A stretch of DNA of 64,000 bases from Iris pallida (lineage: Eukaryota; Streptophyta; Magnoliopsida; Asparagales; Iridaceae). Positions within the stretch are counted from its first letter, which is position 1; each line of letters opens with the position of its first letter. The notes beneath the pieces are model-generated. The model did no database searches. It was not told the DNA's origin and saw only the letters and a program-made list of their open reading frames with translations. Both the position numbers and the translations under genes were made by a program. Shown piece by piece: positions 24,067 to 34,864 of this stretch. Location of the stretch: positions 1,019,853 through 1,083,852 of the forward strand of contig JANAVB010006999.1 in the NCBI GenBank assembly GCA_029216955.1, given 5' to 3'.

Positions 24067-24074
24067 TTTATATA
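24067..24074 (-). promoter_or_regulatory. Sense TATA box, Tat-2 3' LTR
   Basis: The minus strand reads GACTATATAAAGAGAGG, about 340 bp before the LTR's inner end. It is conserved at 40502-40509 in the 5' LTR. Confidence 0.65.
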
Positions 24075-25095
24075 GTCTGCAGGCTGGCTGCTCATGCACA
24101 CATGTAGGATGCGCCTGTACGCGGGGACGCCACGTGTTGATTGCTGATGGAGACGAATGGACGATGCGCCCTGATTGAGGGGTTGAATTCTTCATACTGC
24201 TGTTGTGAGCCGGCACGTAGCAGAGGAGAAGATCTTTCTGTTGCTAAGATTTCGGATAAGTCGAGTCAAAGGACACGTGTCATCGACCCATGGCTCGAAC
24301 ATCTCGGATTTGGTGGGGAATGATCTGGTAGGATGCGCCTAGGATTGAGCGCATGAGGAGACTTTGGCTCGTAACCTTTAGGAGTCACGAACCATTCTGA
24401 GCGCATGGCTTTTGAGGCACATGCGAGGCTTCAATAGTGACTTTACTCCTGTCTTTCGGGATCAGGGAGAAGTCTGGGGTACATGGCTTTTGAGGTGCAT
24501 GCAGAGTTTTAATGGTGACTTTTCTTCTGTCTTTAGGGATCAGTAGAAAGTCTGAGGCGCACAGCTTTTGAGGCGTATGCAGAGTTGGGCGTATGGCTGC
24601 GGAGGTGCATGCGAGATGGTTGGGTGGCCACGTGGCAGTAGCCATCGGTAGGAAGTAATGATGATGCTGATGTTGGCGATGCTTCGTCTTCTGAAAAAGC
24701 TGCCGACTGTTCAGACTTCGGGAGGCGTGCTGCCAACTTTGTCAGTTCAGCATTTAATGTTTGTGACATTCGATGGACAGCTGAGTGGGCGCGTCGGTTG
24801 GCGTTCTACTAGGCGTATGGGGGTGCATCCCCTGTGATACGCTTGGTGCTGAAAGGCGCGTCTGTGTGATGCGCTTGATGTTGAAGGGCACGTCTTGTGT
24901 GATGCACGGTCTGGCCAGCGCGTCCGCTTCGCTTTGACACGTCTTTTGGTGCGACTGTTACGTTCTTTCGAGTGCTTTAAATAGCCGTTTTGACTTAGCT
25001 AAATTCGAAGCGTCCGGTTCATCCATTTAATGCAAATTTATTACACGAAATTCGGAGAGCCATCCACTTGGCGCATGGGTTTGATTTGCCCGGCC

Positions 25096-25103
25096 TATAA
25101 ATA
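25096..25103 (+). promoter_or_regulatory. Antisense TATA box, Tat-2 3' LTR
   Basis: GGCCTATAAATAGTGG on the plus strand, opposite to the element. It is conserved in all four Tat LTR copies in the window. It would drive transcripts through the LTR ORF and on toward the antisense gene at 26367. Confidence 0.5.
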
Positions 25104-25151
25104 GTGGCTTGGAGAGAGGGTTTGCTTCTCGTTCTCTCACGTCTTTCCGAC

Positions 25152-25547
25152 ATGAACTTGTGTACTCGAATGCATTCTGTTGACGAGATGCTCTCGAGGG
25201 TGAAGATGCGACGCAGTGTCTTCGCTGATGCACTTGAAGGTGACTGTTACATCCAAAAGTTGGAGTCGAGGGCTTCCGAGGCAGGCGGAAGGTGCCTGTT
25301 GCATCCAAAGATAGGGATGCTCGAGCCTCGTCTTCGTTGTGCAGAAAGAGCCGTAGATCGGAATGGTGGTGCTGCGGCTTTGGTGGCTCTTTCTTCCTTC
25401 AAAATGGGTATAGCCCATTCTAGTTGTGTTGAAAGCTGCTCATTTGGCCACGGTTTCGACCACGGTCTTCCTTGGTGTTTGGAGGCTCTTTCGAAGCCTC
25501 CCCTGGCCACAGGTTGGCTTATGGTTCTTTTCCTTTCCTTGGCTTGA
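25152..25547 (+). other. Conserved antisense ORF within Tat-2 3' LTR (hypothetical)
   Basis: An open frame of about 131 codons from ATG 25152 (MNLCTRMHSVDEML; later SEAGGRCLLHPKIGM and AVDRNGG). It starts 49 bp after a TATA box. The first ~75 residues are shared with the ORFs at 49367 and (minus strand) 1274. The tails differ through indels, and the copy in the 5' LTR (41587) is frameshifted after about 36 codons. No known domain is recognised, and coding status is doubtful. Confidence 0.3.
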
Positions 25548-25855
25548 GGGTTGATTGCCACCCTCGTTCTGCTCAATAAATGCTTCATTAGTCGAAGCAT
25601 TTAGACGGCGGTGAGCCTGGCTGGAAGAGCGGCACATAACTGGACTGCTGAAGGGATGCACATAACTGGGATGCACATAACTGAGCTGCTGAAAAGGATG
25701 CGCCTTGCTGAGGACGCATGGTGGGATGCGCCTGGCTGAGGGCGCATGTTGATTGCTGCGCCTACTTGAGGGCACATGTTGGCTGCTAGCTGTAGGCTTA
25801 GGATCTTTTTTTTGTAGAAATTCTCCTTTGTACAGTCTTTCTTAGACATGTAATA

Positions 25856-25881
25856 GACTTTTATATGTTAAATAAAAAGTC
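25856..25881. repeat. Inverted repeat GACTTTT/AAAAGTC in Tat LTR
   Basis: Seven-base arms flank a 12-base AT-rich centre. It is present in each Tat LTR copy (for example 42295-42320 and 50033-50058) close to the outer end. The function is unknown. Confidence 0.5.
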
Positions 25882-25992
25882 TTTTTTCAATGTCTATATT
25901 TGTTGCTTTTTGCTGTGAAGTACTTTGTCCAAGCTCTGGCGCATGTAGTCTGGCACATAGAGTTTCTGGTTCTGAAATTCCATGCTTCTACA

Positions 25993-26010
25993 AGACCCCC
26001 TTCAAAGTTT
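25993..26010 (-). promoter_or_regulatory. Polypurine tract of Tat-2
   Basis: The minus strand reads CTTTGAAGGGGGTCT immediately before the 3' LTR. Confidence 0.75.
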
Positions 26011-26267
26011 TCAAAACTTTTGGATAAGTTTTGGAATACTTTGAATAAGAAGCATGGTAGTGGAGGCGCATGACCGTCGGGGCGCATAGATACTCCGCGC
26101 GTCAGTGATGGGGAGCATGCTCCGCTCAGTTAGTGCAAATGATGACGCCTCGGTAACCGAAAAAGATTAATGATGATCTTTTTGGTTTTATTTGTGGTTA
26201 TCTTTTCACAGAACCCGAGGCGACGGCTGAGATCACACATCATCGGTTCACGCGTGCGACCAAGCCC

Positions 26268-26275
26268 TATAAATA
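26268..26275 (+). promoter_or_regulatory. TATA box of Tat-2 antisense gene
   Basis: CCCTATAAATAGGCG lies about 90 bp ahead of the ATG at 26367, with a GA/CT-rich leader between. It is conserved at 50434 and (minus strand) 173-180. Confidence 0.6.
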
Positions 26276-26366
26276 GGCGAGAGATGGAGAGAGAGTTCTT
26301 CTTCTCCTTGCTTTTGCTTTCTTTAGAGTTCTTCTTCAAAAACCTTAACTTTTCATCTCTCAAAGA

Positions 26367-29300
26367 ATGGCTCCCAAGACTCCTCGCGGCGGTACTGGAA
26401 AGGAAAAGGAGCCGACGGAGTATGCCGAGGAGGATGCTCCTGTCACCATTGTTACTCTGACCGACGTTCGACCCGCTGTGACGGGTGTGTGTCGTCTCTT
26501 TTTTTGTTCAGACGATCCTTGGATCATGCGACTGAGTTGGTGTGCCCTAACTCTCTGCTGCCGACGCGCATGGACTTCTGTCCGCACCGAGGTTTTACCC
26601 CGCCGACGTGCATAGGTTTAGACCTTTATCATGCACCGAGGTTTAACTGTGGATGCGCATGGGTTTACACCCTGATGATGCACCGAAGCCTCTTGCTGAC
26701 GCGCATGGGTTCATACCCTGATGATGCGCCGACGTCTTTCTGCTGACGCGCATGGGTTTACACCCTGATGATGCGCCGAAGCTTTTTACTGAGGCGCAAG
26801 GGTTTTCACCCTAATGATGCACCGAAGCTTTTTACTGAGGCGCATGGGTTTTCACCCAGATGATGCGCCAGGTTGCTTTGACACACTTTGTCTTTTTGCC
26901 TGACTTTTGATTTTTGTTGTGCCAGTATCGATGACGATTCCTTTGCTGAATGAGGTCCTTCTGGATGCTTCCCTTTGTCAAATGGGAGTTGATTTTGACG
27001 AGACGGTTATCAACCCTGCCAAGGGTGCTATCTTACAGGATCAACCTCCTGAGAGAGTGCTGCAGATCCAGAACCAGTTGTCGATTTTCCTCCAGAGTAT
27101 GATGGAGAGCGGAAAACTGAAATCTACTGAATCCGAGGATGTGACCTTCTTAAAACCTGCCTTTTTGTTCGGTGACCGCCTGATCTCCACTGAAGCGAAG
27201 ATACTAAAGGTCAAAGAAGACTGGTTCTTTTCTGCAAAAGGCATGGTGCTATATATACGACAACTTGACCGCCAGTTGTCGCTGACAGCCTTCTATCGTT
27301 TAGCTTCGAAGAGAAGAATGCCCTGGGAGCTTACTCCTTCTCAGGGAGGGCCCCTGGAGGGTGCTCTTTCGATTGATGCTACCTCGAACCAGAGGGATAC
27401 CCTGGCTGCTTCACGAACCGATCCCTCGTTCAGTTGCCGAACTTTGCGTCCTGGGAGCCTCTACAGTGAAGTCCCAAATGACACTTTTGCCTTCAGTGCC
27501 TCAACCTTCGTAAGTCGGATGCTGACATCGAGGGTCATGTATCCGAAATGTGGCTTTAGGGTTGAAGGTTGGTGTCATCATATCTCGAGGTGGGACGAGT
27601 TGACCATTTGGGTGCTTTCGAAGTTCAAGGCTGAGCTTAAGGAGATTGGGCTGACAGCCGCTATCCGTGCCACACAGGCTGGCGTGGATCTCAATAAGCC
27701 TATGTTCCTTGCACTCTTGGAATTGTTCAATACCCAGACTGGCACCTTCTACACTCCAGTGGGGGAGTTGGGGTTGGCTCTCCACGAGATGTACGAAGTG
27801 TCCAAGCTTCCCTGGGGCTCAGAACCGTACGAAGAATATTTCCCGTCGAATGAAGAGATCCAGGTTCTGGAGAATAAGGACTCGGAGATGATGGCCATTT
27901 TCAAAGAAGTGGCGAGCCATCATTATTTGATGCACCAGAAGGACAAAGGCAAGACCCAGCCTCATGTGACTGCTTGGAGGGATTATGTTTTCAAGCAGGA
28001 TTTGGCGGACCCCTCGAGGATCCGGTTTACGACTCCGCAAGGGCTGAAACCTGCGGAAGTGACTTCTGAGATAAGCCGACTGGACGAGAGGACTCCTCGT
28101 TCCAATGAGAATGGCGAGAATGTGTATAGCTGCTTCTGGCACTGTGCGCACCGGATGTCGTCTAAGGCGGTGCTGACGGCATACTTGATGATATGGCTCC
28201 GAGATTGTGTATTTGTGGGCAGTTCTGGTACAGTGGAGAGGGTACACCAAAACCTTATTTTGCCTGCCGTAAAGTTGGCTTTTGGACGTCCCTTAGCTCT
28301 CCTTCCCGCGATGGTGTGTAACCTGTTGCGGGGTTTGAGGACTTTTCTGATGACGTGATCCAGGGGAGAGGTAAAAACGATAACTTTCCCTGAGCTGAAC
28401 TGCCATTCCATTATCTTATGGGATGGCTGATTTTGCATCATCCGAACGTGATGAGTCCGGGTCCAGAGGAGGATCATGTTGAAGGAGATGCCTTTATCCG
28501 CCGCTTCTACAAGAGGAAGTGGTTACACACTGGCGTCCCCGTTTGCAGGAGAGTTTTGTCCTACCTTCAGGGGTGGGAGATTGTCAAGGTTGGCCCTATC
28601 TTCAAAGATTTTGAGGCTGAACAAGATTTAGTCGACTCTGGTGAAGACGCGATTACTCTGCCGAAATGGGATTTTCGTTGGTTGCAAAGTATTCGGCCTT
28701 CTCACTTGATCTATCGGAACCAGAATAGGTGTTATCTGGAGCCATACCTGCCCAGCCGGTTCGCTCGCCAGTTTGGCTATACCCAGCTGATGCTACGGAA
28801 TCCCAGTAACAGTCTGGGGTTCATCGGTAGTTTGCTGGATGGAGCCCGGGGCTGGCAATATTACAATGCCGGGTGCACTGGTGTTCAGTTTACGGCGCCC
28901 GTTCGCAACCCTCGGCCACAGATCCTGTATTCGGCAGCTAAGCTGTATTGCACAATGAATACTGCGTCTCCAGGTTATGATAGAGAGACTAGTTTCATCA
29001 TTGGAACTCAGCTGGAGGCTACGACGAACATGTTGATGGTGGCTCGGTCATATCGTCTACCAGAATTGGCGGGATATTGGGCTGCCGCTGCAGCATCAGT
29101 GAGAGATCCCCTTGTTGGGAAGAGGCGGGCTGACGCAGAAGCCGGCTCGTCTATACCAAAAAGGTCGAGAAAGACGACGACTCCAAAGGCAACGGGAGTG
29201 CCACCTGTACCGCCAGTGGAATCAGCTCCTGCTGAGGTAAGGAGTCGTCCGTAATTTTTGGCTCATCTTGTCATTTTGGTGACTTGTGCTTTTCTTCTTG

Positions 29301-30905
29301 TAGGGATCGTCGAAGAAGAAGACCCGTGTTTCAAAACCGGGTGTCAGTAAACCGAAGGAGGTAGCAAGCTCTTCTGACGAGCGCATCCCTCCGATGGTAA
29401 TGTCTCCAATAGAGGAGAGTCTCGGAGATGTTCCTGCAGAGGTTTTACTATCTCCATACTTTGTTGAAAGAGATGCAGAGGTTGCAGCAACTTCTGGGAT
29501 GGTGCCAGCTGCCGTGAGGGCCTTGGACATTGAGGGTCCAGCGGACACGGGGCTTCGTGATGATGATGTGGAGTGAAGTTCGTCGTCTTCGGATGACACT
29601 GCTCAAGAGTTGCAAGAGCCTGTTGCGGGGGCAACAGAGATGGTTGGAACAGAGGAGAGGGTTGATTCCCCTCCTTGTTATGATGAGGGAAGGTCGGCTG
29701 CATCATTGTCGAGCCCTATCCCAGACTCAGCGACGGAAGCTGAGGTGGCTACCAATCAGGAGGTAGCGACAGATCCTGCCCCTGTAGAGGGATTTGATGA
29801 AGAGACTCGTCTGACGGTCCCGACTCCTGGGGCAGGTCAGGAGACAAGTGCTGATCTCTCCATTCTGCCAGGGGAGGTATTGGCTGCTGATAGCACATTA
29901 AGGACTGGAGAGATGGTCACTGACGTTGGTGGTACTTCCGAGTTCGGGAAGGATAAGGGTGTGATGGAACCCTCTGTTGCTCCTTCTACTTGGGGTACTA
30001 TCTCGACGCCGGTTTCGGCTTCTTCTGTTCCTGTGGCTCCTCGGGCTAGTAGTCAAATCCCTGTTGATGAAGAGCCTGTTGATGCCGAGGGTCCAGCCTC
30101 ACGTATTGAAGTCGACGGGTCTTCTTCCGGTCTGCTAACCAGAGCAGCTCCTCCAACTCCTGCCATGACATCGCAGGTGCTGGCGGATGCAGATGAATAC
30201 GTGAAATTTATCGTCGAGGCAGTGTATAAAATGCTACAGAGGGGGGTATCGACAGTGATGGACGCCAACGGGAGCTTTGCGACAGCAAGAACTCTGGCAC
30301 TGCCTCATATCAACCTGATCCGTATTCACCAGGGCCACGATCATATGGCCGACATTCTGGAAGCCACATTGGCTGAGTTGGACCAGCGGCTTTCTGAATT
30401 AGGGCACATTCAGCGAAATGACCTCTCCGTCCTGATAGATACGGAAAAGGAGAAACTGCTCGCCGAGACTGTGTCTTCCTACCAGGCCACTGTGAGTGTC
30501 TGGGAACGCAAAGTGGCTGAGACTGAAGCTGCAGTGGAGCGGTTATCTCAGTCTACACGGGAAACAGTGAAGACGCGAGCTGCGTTGGACGCTAATATCG
30601 CGGAGATTGATGCCCAGATCTGCCGCCTTGAGGATCAGCGGGCTCGACTCCTATTGGACGCCGAACGTGTCCAGGCTGACCACATAGCATTCAAGAAGGA
30701 GGAAGCGACTTTCACTCATCGGGCTCTTACCCTGGCTCAGTAGAGACAGCAGCTTGATAAGAAGCACGGGAATGAAACTTCTGCTGAGGCTGTTGAAGCG
30801 ATGCGTCAAGAAGCTGAACGTCGAGTCTTGGCGACTGTGGAGACTCGGGCGGCAGACTTGAAACACCAAATTGCAGAGCTTTCTGCCAACCCTGGGGATA
30901 TTTAG
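26367..30905 (+). pseudogene. Tat-2 antisense gene: plant mobile domain (PMD) plus coiled coil, three exons
   Basis: Exon 1 26367-26484 (MAPKTPRGGTGKEKE), intron 26485-26925, exon 2 26926-29236, intron 29237-29303 (GTAAGG...TTGTAG), exon 3 29304-30905. The splice sites keep phase. Exon 2 carries an aminotransferase-like plant mobile domain, recognised from FYRLASKRRMPW, WDELTIWVLSKF and TFYTPVGELGLALHEM. Exon 3 is acidic and low-complexity, then coiled-coil (AETEAAVERLSQ, AEIDAQICRLEDQRARLLLDAE). An AATAAAG follows at about 30987. Breaks: a frameshift near 28345, TGA at about 28390, TGA at 29574-29576, TAG at 30741-30743. PMD proteins occur both as host genes and in retrotransposons; the precise role here is unknown. 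Confidence 0.75.
26485..26925 (+). repeat. Intron 1 of antisense gene, hairpin-forming minisatellite
   Basis: The intron begins GTGTGT (GTGAGC in Tat-3) and ends TTGTTGTGCCAG. Most of it (about 26560-26870) is about seven units of 46-50 bp, each with GCGCATGGGTTTACACCC and GATGATGCGCC. GCGCAT can pair with ATGCGC and GGGT with ACCC, so each unit can fold on itself. Confidence 0.7.
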
Positions 30906-31060
30906 GGCTTGTAGTCTCTGCTTTTTTTGTGTGTGTATTTGCAACTCTTGCTGGGGATAGTGTAATCCTTTACTCTTATTTTCTAGAAATAAAGAAGTAC
31001 ACTATTTTCTGTGATGTGTTCATTTTTGCTTATCATGAACTTTGATGATTTGTGTGGACC

Positions 31061-31459
31061 TATTATCTTTTGCATACCTTGGTTTTAGGTACAGATAATA
31101 AGTTTGAGAGAATCCTTATGTTTGCTCAGAGGTGATGTGGACGTAGCAAATATGGGGTTCAAATGATAGAATCTTCCTACTCAGAGGTGTTATGGACGTG
31201 GTAGGAATGACTCTGGGGGATACGCGGAACTACTCAGAGGTAATGTGGATGTGGAAGTTCCGCGATCAATGTACGACAACGCGGGGGTTGTCTGTACGGG
31301 ATGTTTACTCAGAGGTAATGTGGACGTGGTAAACATAAAGGATAGCGTAGTCTTACGGGGTGTAAGATTCTGCCTTGTAGGGCATAGGGGAACAACTCAG
31401 AGGTGATGTGGACATGGTTGCTCTTCTACTGGAGGATGCCACGGAACAGCTGGGTTCCG
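31061..31459. repeat. Array of stem-loops between Tat-2 pol and antisense gene
   Basis: Five hairpins share a ~20-base loop (TCAGAGGTRATGTGGACGTG) but have different, self-complementary stems: TTTGCT/AGCAAA (31121-31150), TTCCTAC/GTAGGAA (31174-31207), GCGGAACT/AGTTCCGC (31224-31263), ATGTTTAC/GTAAACAT (31301-31336), GAACAAC/GTTGCTC (31390-31423, one mismatch). Between them lie short-loop hairpins: TCTTAC/GTAAGA (31351-31367), CGGAAC/GTTCCG (31442-31459) and ACAAC/GTTGT (31276-31291). A further pair, TATTATCT/AGATAATA, is at 31061-31100. Tat-3 keeps the first of them at 55281-55310. Confidence 0.8.
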
Positions 31460-31504
31460 GAAGCGTATGATTTTATGGAGTGGGAGTACATGTCTGAAAA
31501 GATG

Positions 31505-32524
31505 TCAAGAGTAGTACTTCTTTAGGAACTTGCCGTTGATGGGCATCATGAACAAGTCCCCATTGGGTTTGGCGAGGCGGTAAGCACCGTTTGAGTATAC
31601 CGTCTCGATGATGAAAGGTCCTTCCCATTTGGGCTCGAACTTTCCTGGTGTTTTATGAGTCAACACCATCGGCCTCCTGACTGCCAAAACCAGGTCGCCT
31701 ACTTGAAAAGTCCTCTGCTTGACCTTCTTGTTGAAAGCCTGTGATATACAGGCTTGGTAGAGTTCGATGCGCTGTTGAGCTAGGAGACGCTTTTCGTCAA
31801 GTGCCTCCAGTTCCCGCAGATGACGACGTTGATTGTCTTCTTCTGTGAGTTGGTTTGTGATTGCTATGCGGAGTGAGGGTATCTGAATCTCGAGAGGCAG
31901 TACCGCTTTGCTCCCGTAGACTAAGGAGAATGGTGTGTTGCCTGTCGGGGTCCGTACCGTTGTGCGGTAGGCCCAAAGGCATTCGCCGAGCTTTTCGTCC
32001 CAGTCGCGTTTGTTAGATGACACCACCTTTTTGAGTAGCCTGACGATAGTCTTGTTAAACGCCTCTGCTAATCCGTTTGCTGTCGGATTGTAGGCGGTTG
32101 ATGCCACATTTTGAATGCGATTCTTGTCACAGAATCGGCTGAAAACATGGCTGATGAACTGAGGACCATTATCGTGGATGATCCTTCGGGGTACACCGAA
32201 ACGGTAGATGACGTGGTGCTTGATGAAGCTGATCACCCTGGAGCTTTTCACTTCTGCCAGCGGAACTGCTTCTGCCCATTTGGAGAAGTAGTCGGTGATT
32301 GCTAGGATGAAGCGGTATCCTCTCGATGAAGGAGGGGTGATTGGTCCCACAATGTCCATTCTCCAAGCTTCGAAGGGCCAGGAGGCGACTGTAGGATGTA
32401 GTGGTTCGGACGGTGTATGAATGAAGTCAGCGTGAAGCTGGCACGCATGGCACTTCTTAGCATATTCGATAGCGTCAGCGGCCATGGTTGGCCAGTAGTA
32501 GTCCATGCGTCGCAGTCGGTCTTA
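31505..32524 (-). pseudogene. Tat-2 integrase
   Basis: From the TAA at 32522-32524 to the end of pol. It has the zinc-domain Cys pair CHACQL (the His pair lies just upstream in HDGTCRAH), then catalytic Asp in WRMDIVGP, Asp in IIHDNGPQF and Glu in GLAEAFNK, then a C-terminal region with PKWEGPFIIETV. It ends NGKFLKKYYS at the stop 31505. All catalytic residues are present; only the upstream stop codons prevent expression. Confidence 0.85.
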
Positions 32525-33865
32525 CAACTTAGGACCAGGTTGATGGGCCCTGCAGGTTCCATCATGAGCTTTTCGAAGGGCTTCGGCTGCTTCTTCGTTG
32601 GACAAACATCGAAGGAGAAGTCCATCATTGGAGCGTCGGTACAGCATTTTAGTGGCTGTATCGTAGTAGAATCGGAGAGAGCGTCTCCTGACTGAGATGA
32701 CTTCTTTCGGGTCCTCTGGAAGAATTCCGTAGACAGCAAAGTCGATGAACGGGAATCTCCAATCTCGGACGTTAACACCGGCACCCGTTGACATGGCGTG
32801 GGCCACTTGTGAGCGCAGGTTGTTTTTAGGGCAGACCAAGTCTCGACCCACTACCGTGACGTAGTGTTGAGTTCCGAGGGGTGCCGCCAATGAGGCTGCG
32901 AGGCTAGCCAGAGTATCAGCCTCCAGATTTTGTAGACGAGGTACGTGTTCGATGAAGAATCCAGTGAAGGTTAAAATGATGTTCAATGCAACTTTATGGT
33001 AGGGGATCAGATCTTCATGGCGAACCTCGTATTGCCCTCTGATCTGGTTTACGACAAGTTTTGAGTCACCGTAGGCTTCCAGATGATTCACCCCCAGCTG
33101 TTGCGCCAGCTGGAGTCCCATAATGAGCATATTGTACTCAGCAACATTGTTGGAGCACGGCTTTGAAAGGGAGTAAGCACGCTGGATGACCAGCTGATCG
33201 GGGGAGACTAATACCACCCCCACTCCTGCGACGATTTGGCCTTTGGGGCCTGTTCTTGAGGCACCATCGAAAAACATCCGCCAGACGGAGCCTTCTTCGA
33301 TGACATTTGATTCTTGGACCTCATCCGGGATGTCTTTATAGAGTCTTAAGGACTCTGGGATGGGGTGTACAGCTAAAAAGTCGGCCAGACCTTGACCCTT
33401 AACCGCTTTTTGCGAAACGAACACCATGTTGTATGGTGTTAGCAAGATCGCCCATGTGGCTAGCCGGGAGTTCAATGATCCCGGCTTCGTCATGAGGACC
33501 CTGAGCGGATTGACTCGAGAAATGACATGAATTGTCTGCCCCGAGACATAATGTCGAGTCTTTTGGATGGAAAATACCAAAGCCAAGCACTCTTTCTCAA
33601 CGGGGTTGTACCGGTGTTCGGCCCCGATCAGAGTTCGACTGAGGTAGTAGATTGCTTGCTCATAGCCTGTATCGCTGTTCTGAGCCAGCATAGCACCGAG
33701 GGAGTGATCCATGGCTCGGATGTAGAGGAGAAACGGTTTGCCGGCGACGGGTGCCACCAGGACTGGTGGGCTCGTCAGGTAGGCTTTGATGTCGTCGAAA
33801 GCCTTTTGGCATTCCTCTGTCCAGACGTAAGAGACTCCCTTCTTCATGAGCTGGGTGAAGGGTTA
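32525..33865 (-). pseudogene. Tat-2 RNase H and archaeal-type RNase H
   Basis: A 441-codon open stretch. First comes the RT-linked RNase H (WTEECQKAFDDIKAYL, AMDHSLGAMLAQ, EKECLALVFSIQ). After a linker comes a second RNase H with a full D-E-D-D set: FFDGASRTG, NNVAEYNMLI, AYGDSKLVV, LEADTLASLA. The second, archaeal-type domain is a known acquisition of the plant Tat lineage. It is bounded by in-frame stops at 33863-33865 and 32522-32524. Confidence 0.85.
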
Positions 33866-34864
33866 GCATTTGCCGGAAAGGTTTGCTATGAACCTCCGGA
33901 TGTATGCCAGACGTCCCTGTAGTCCTCGAAGTTCTCGAAGGTTCTTCGGAGGGTCCATATCAAGGATAGCTTTGGTCTTCTCGGGATCGACATGAATGCC
34001 TTTCGCCGTGATGATGAAGCCCAAGAACTTTCCGCTAGAAACCCCAAGAAAGGATTTAGCGGGGTTCATCTTGAGTTGATGCGCCCGTATGAGATCGAAG
34101 ACTGTCTTGAGGTCTTACAGGTGATCTCCTTTGAGACGGCTCTTGACTGCGATATCGTCGACATAGCATTCGACTGTCTTACAAAGATGCTGACGGAAAA
34201 TGGTGCTCATAGCTCGTTGGTATGTCGCACCAGCGTTCTTCAAGCCGAAGGGCATCACTGTGTAGCAGAAAATGCCCTTTGGAGTCCTGAATGACGTGTG
34301 TTTTGCGTCGTCAGGGAACATCTTTATCTGGTTGTAGCCCGAATACCCGTCCATGAAGGACATGCGCTCGAAGCCACATGTGTTGTCGATCATCACGTCA
34401 GTGATTGGAAGCGAGAATTTGTTCTTCGTGCAAGCAGAATTGAGGTCCCTGAAGTCGATACAGACTCGTATCTTCCCATTCTTCTAGGTGATGGGGACGA
34501 TATTGGCTACCCAATCTGGGTGTTGCTCTTCACGGATGAAGCCGCTGGTCAAGAGCTTGTCTACCTCCTGATCGATGGCGTTCATGATGTCCGGACGGAA
34601 GCGCCGCTGTTGTTGTTTGATAGGCTTGGCATCAGGTAAGATATTCAGTCTATGTATCGCGATCTGGGGATCAAGTCCCGGCATATCTTCGTAACTCCAG
34701 GCGAAGACGTCGATATACTCTTTAGCCAGCTGGATTAAAGATTCTCGATCTTCTCCTTTTAGGCTTTTGCTGATGAAGATGGGTTTGGAAGAAGATCCAT
34801 CCCCAAGGTCGATCTGTTCGACTTCGTCTTCGGTAGGAGGTTCACGTAATTCAAAACGAGACTC
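33866..34864 (-). pseudogene. Tat-2 reverse transcriptase
   Basis: Motifs in order: RRFRPDIMNAIDQEVDKLL, VCIDFRDLN, MDGYSGYNQI, MPFGLKNAGATYQRAM, catalytic CYVDDIAVKS and FLGFIITAKGI. The frame is continuous but has stops at 34484-34486 (before KNGKIRVC), 34115-34117 and 33863-33865. The catalytic Asp pair is intact. Confidence 0.85.

Larger units (their letters stand above)
23733..25992 (-). repeat. 3' LTR of Tat-2 (2.26 kb)
   Basis: Nearly identical to 40168-42426. On the minus strand it starts TGTAGAAGC (25992) and ends GCAAATA (23733; G-to-A change from CAAACA). It carries the sense TATA (24067-24074), an opposed TATA (25096-25103) with ORF, many GGCGCAT/ATGCGCC words, and a GACTTTT/AAAAGTC inverted repeat at 25856-25881. 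Confidence 0.9.

Noticed and set aside
25601..25849. Minus-strand ORF starting MSKKDCTKENF, seen in several Tat LTR copies
   Set aside because: It lies in U3 upstream of the sense TATA box, is short and low in complexity, and is not expected in the genomic RNA. Conservation probably reflects LTR homology.
27501..28477. Minus-strand ORFs of 94-164 codons opposite the Tat-2 antisense gene
   Set aside because: They are shadows of the mobile-domain exon, recur only because that exon is conserved, and have no pol-like motif.
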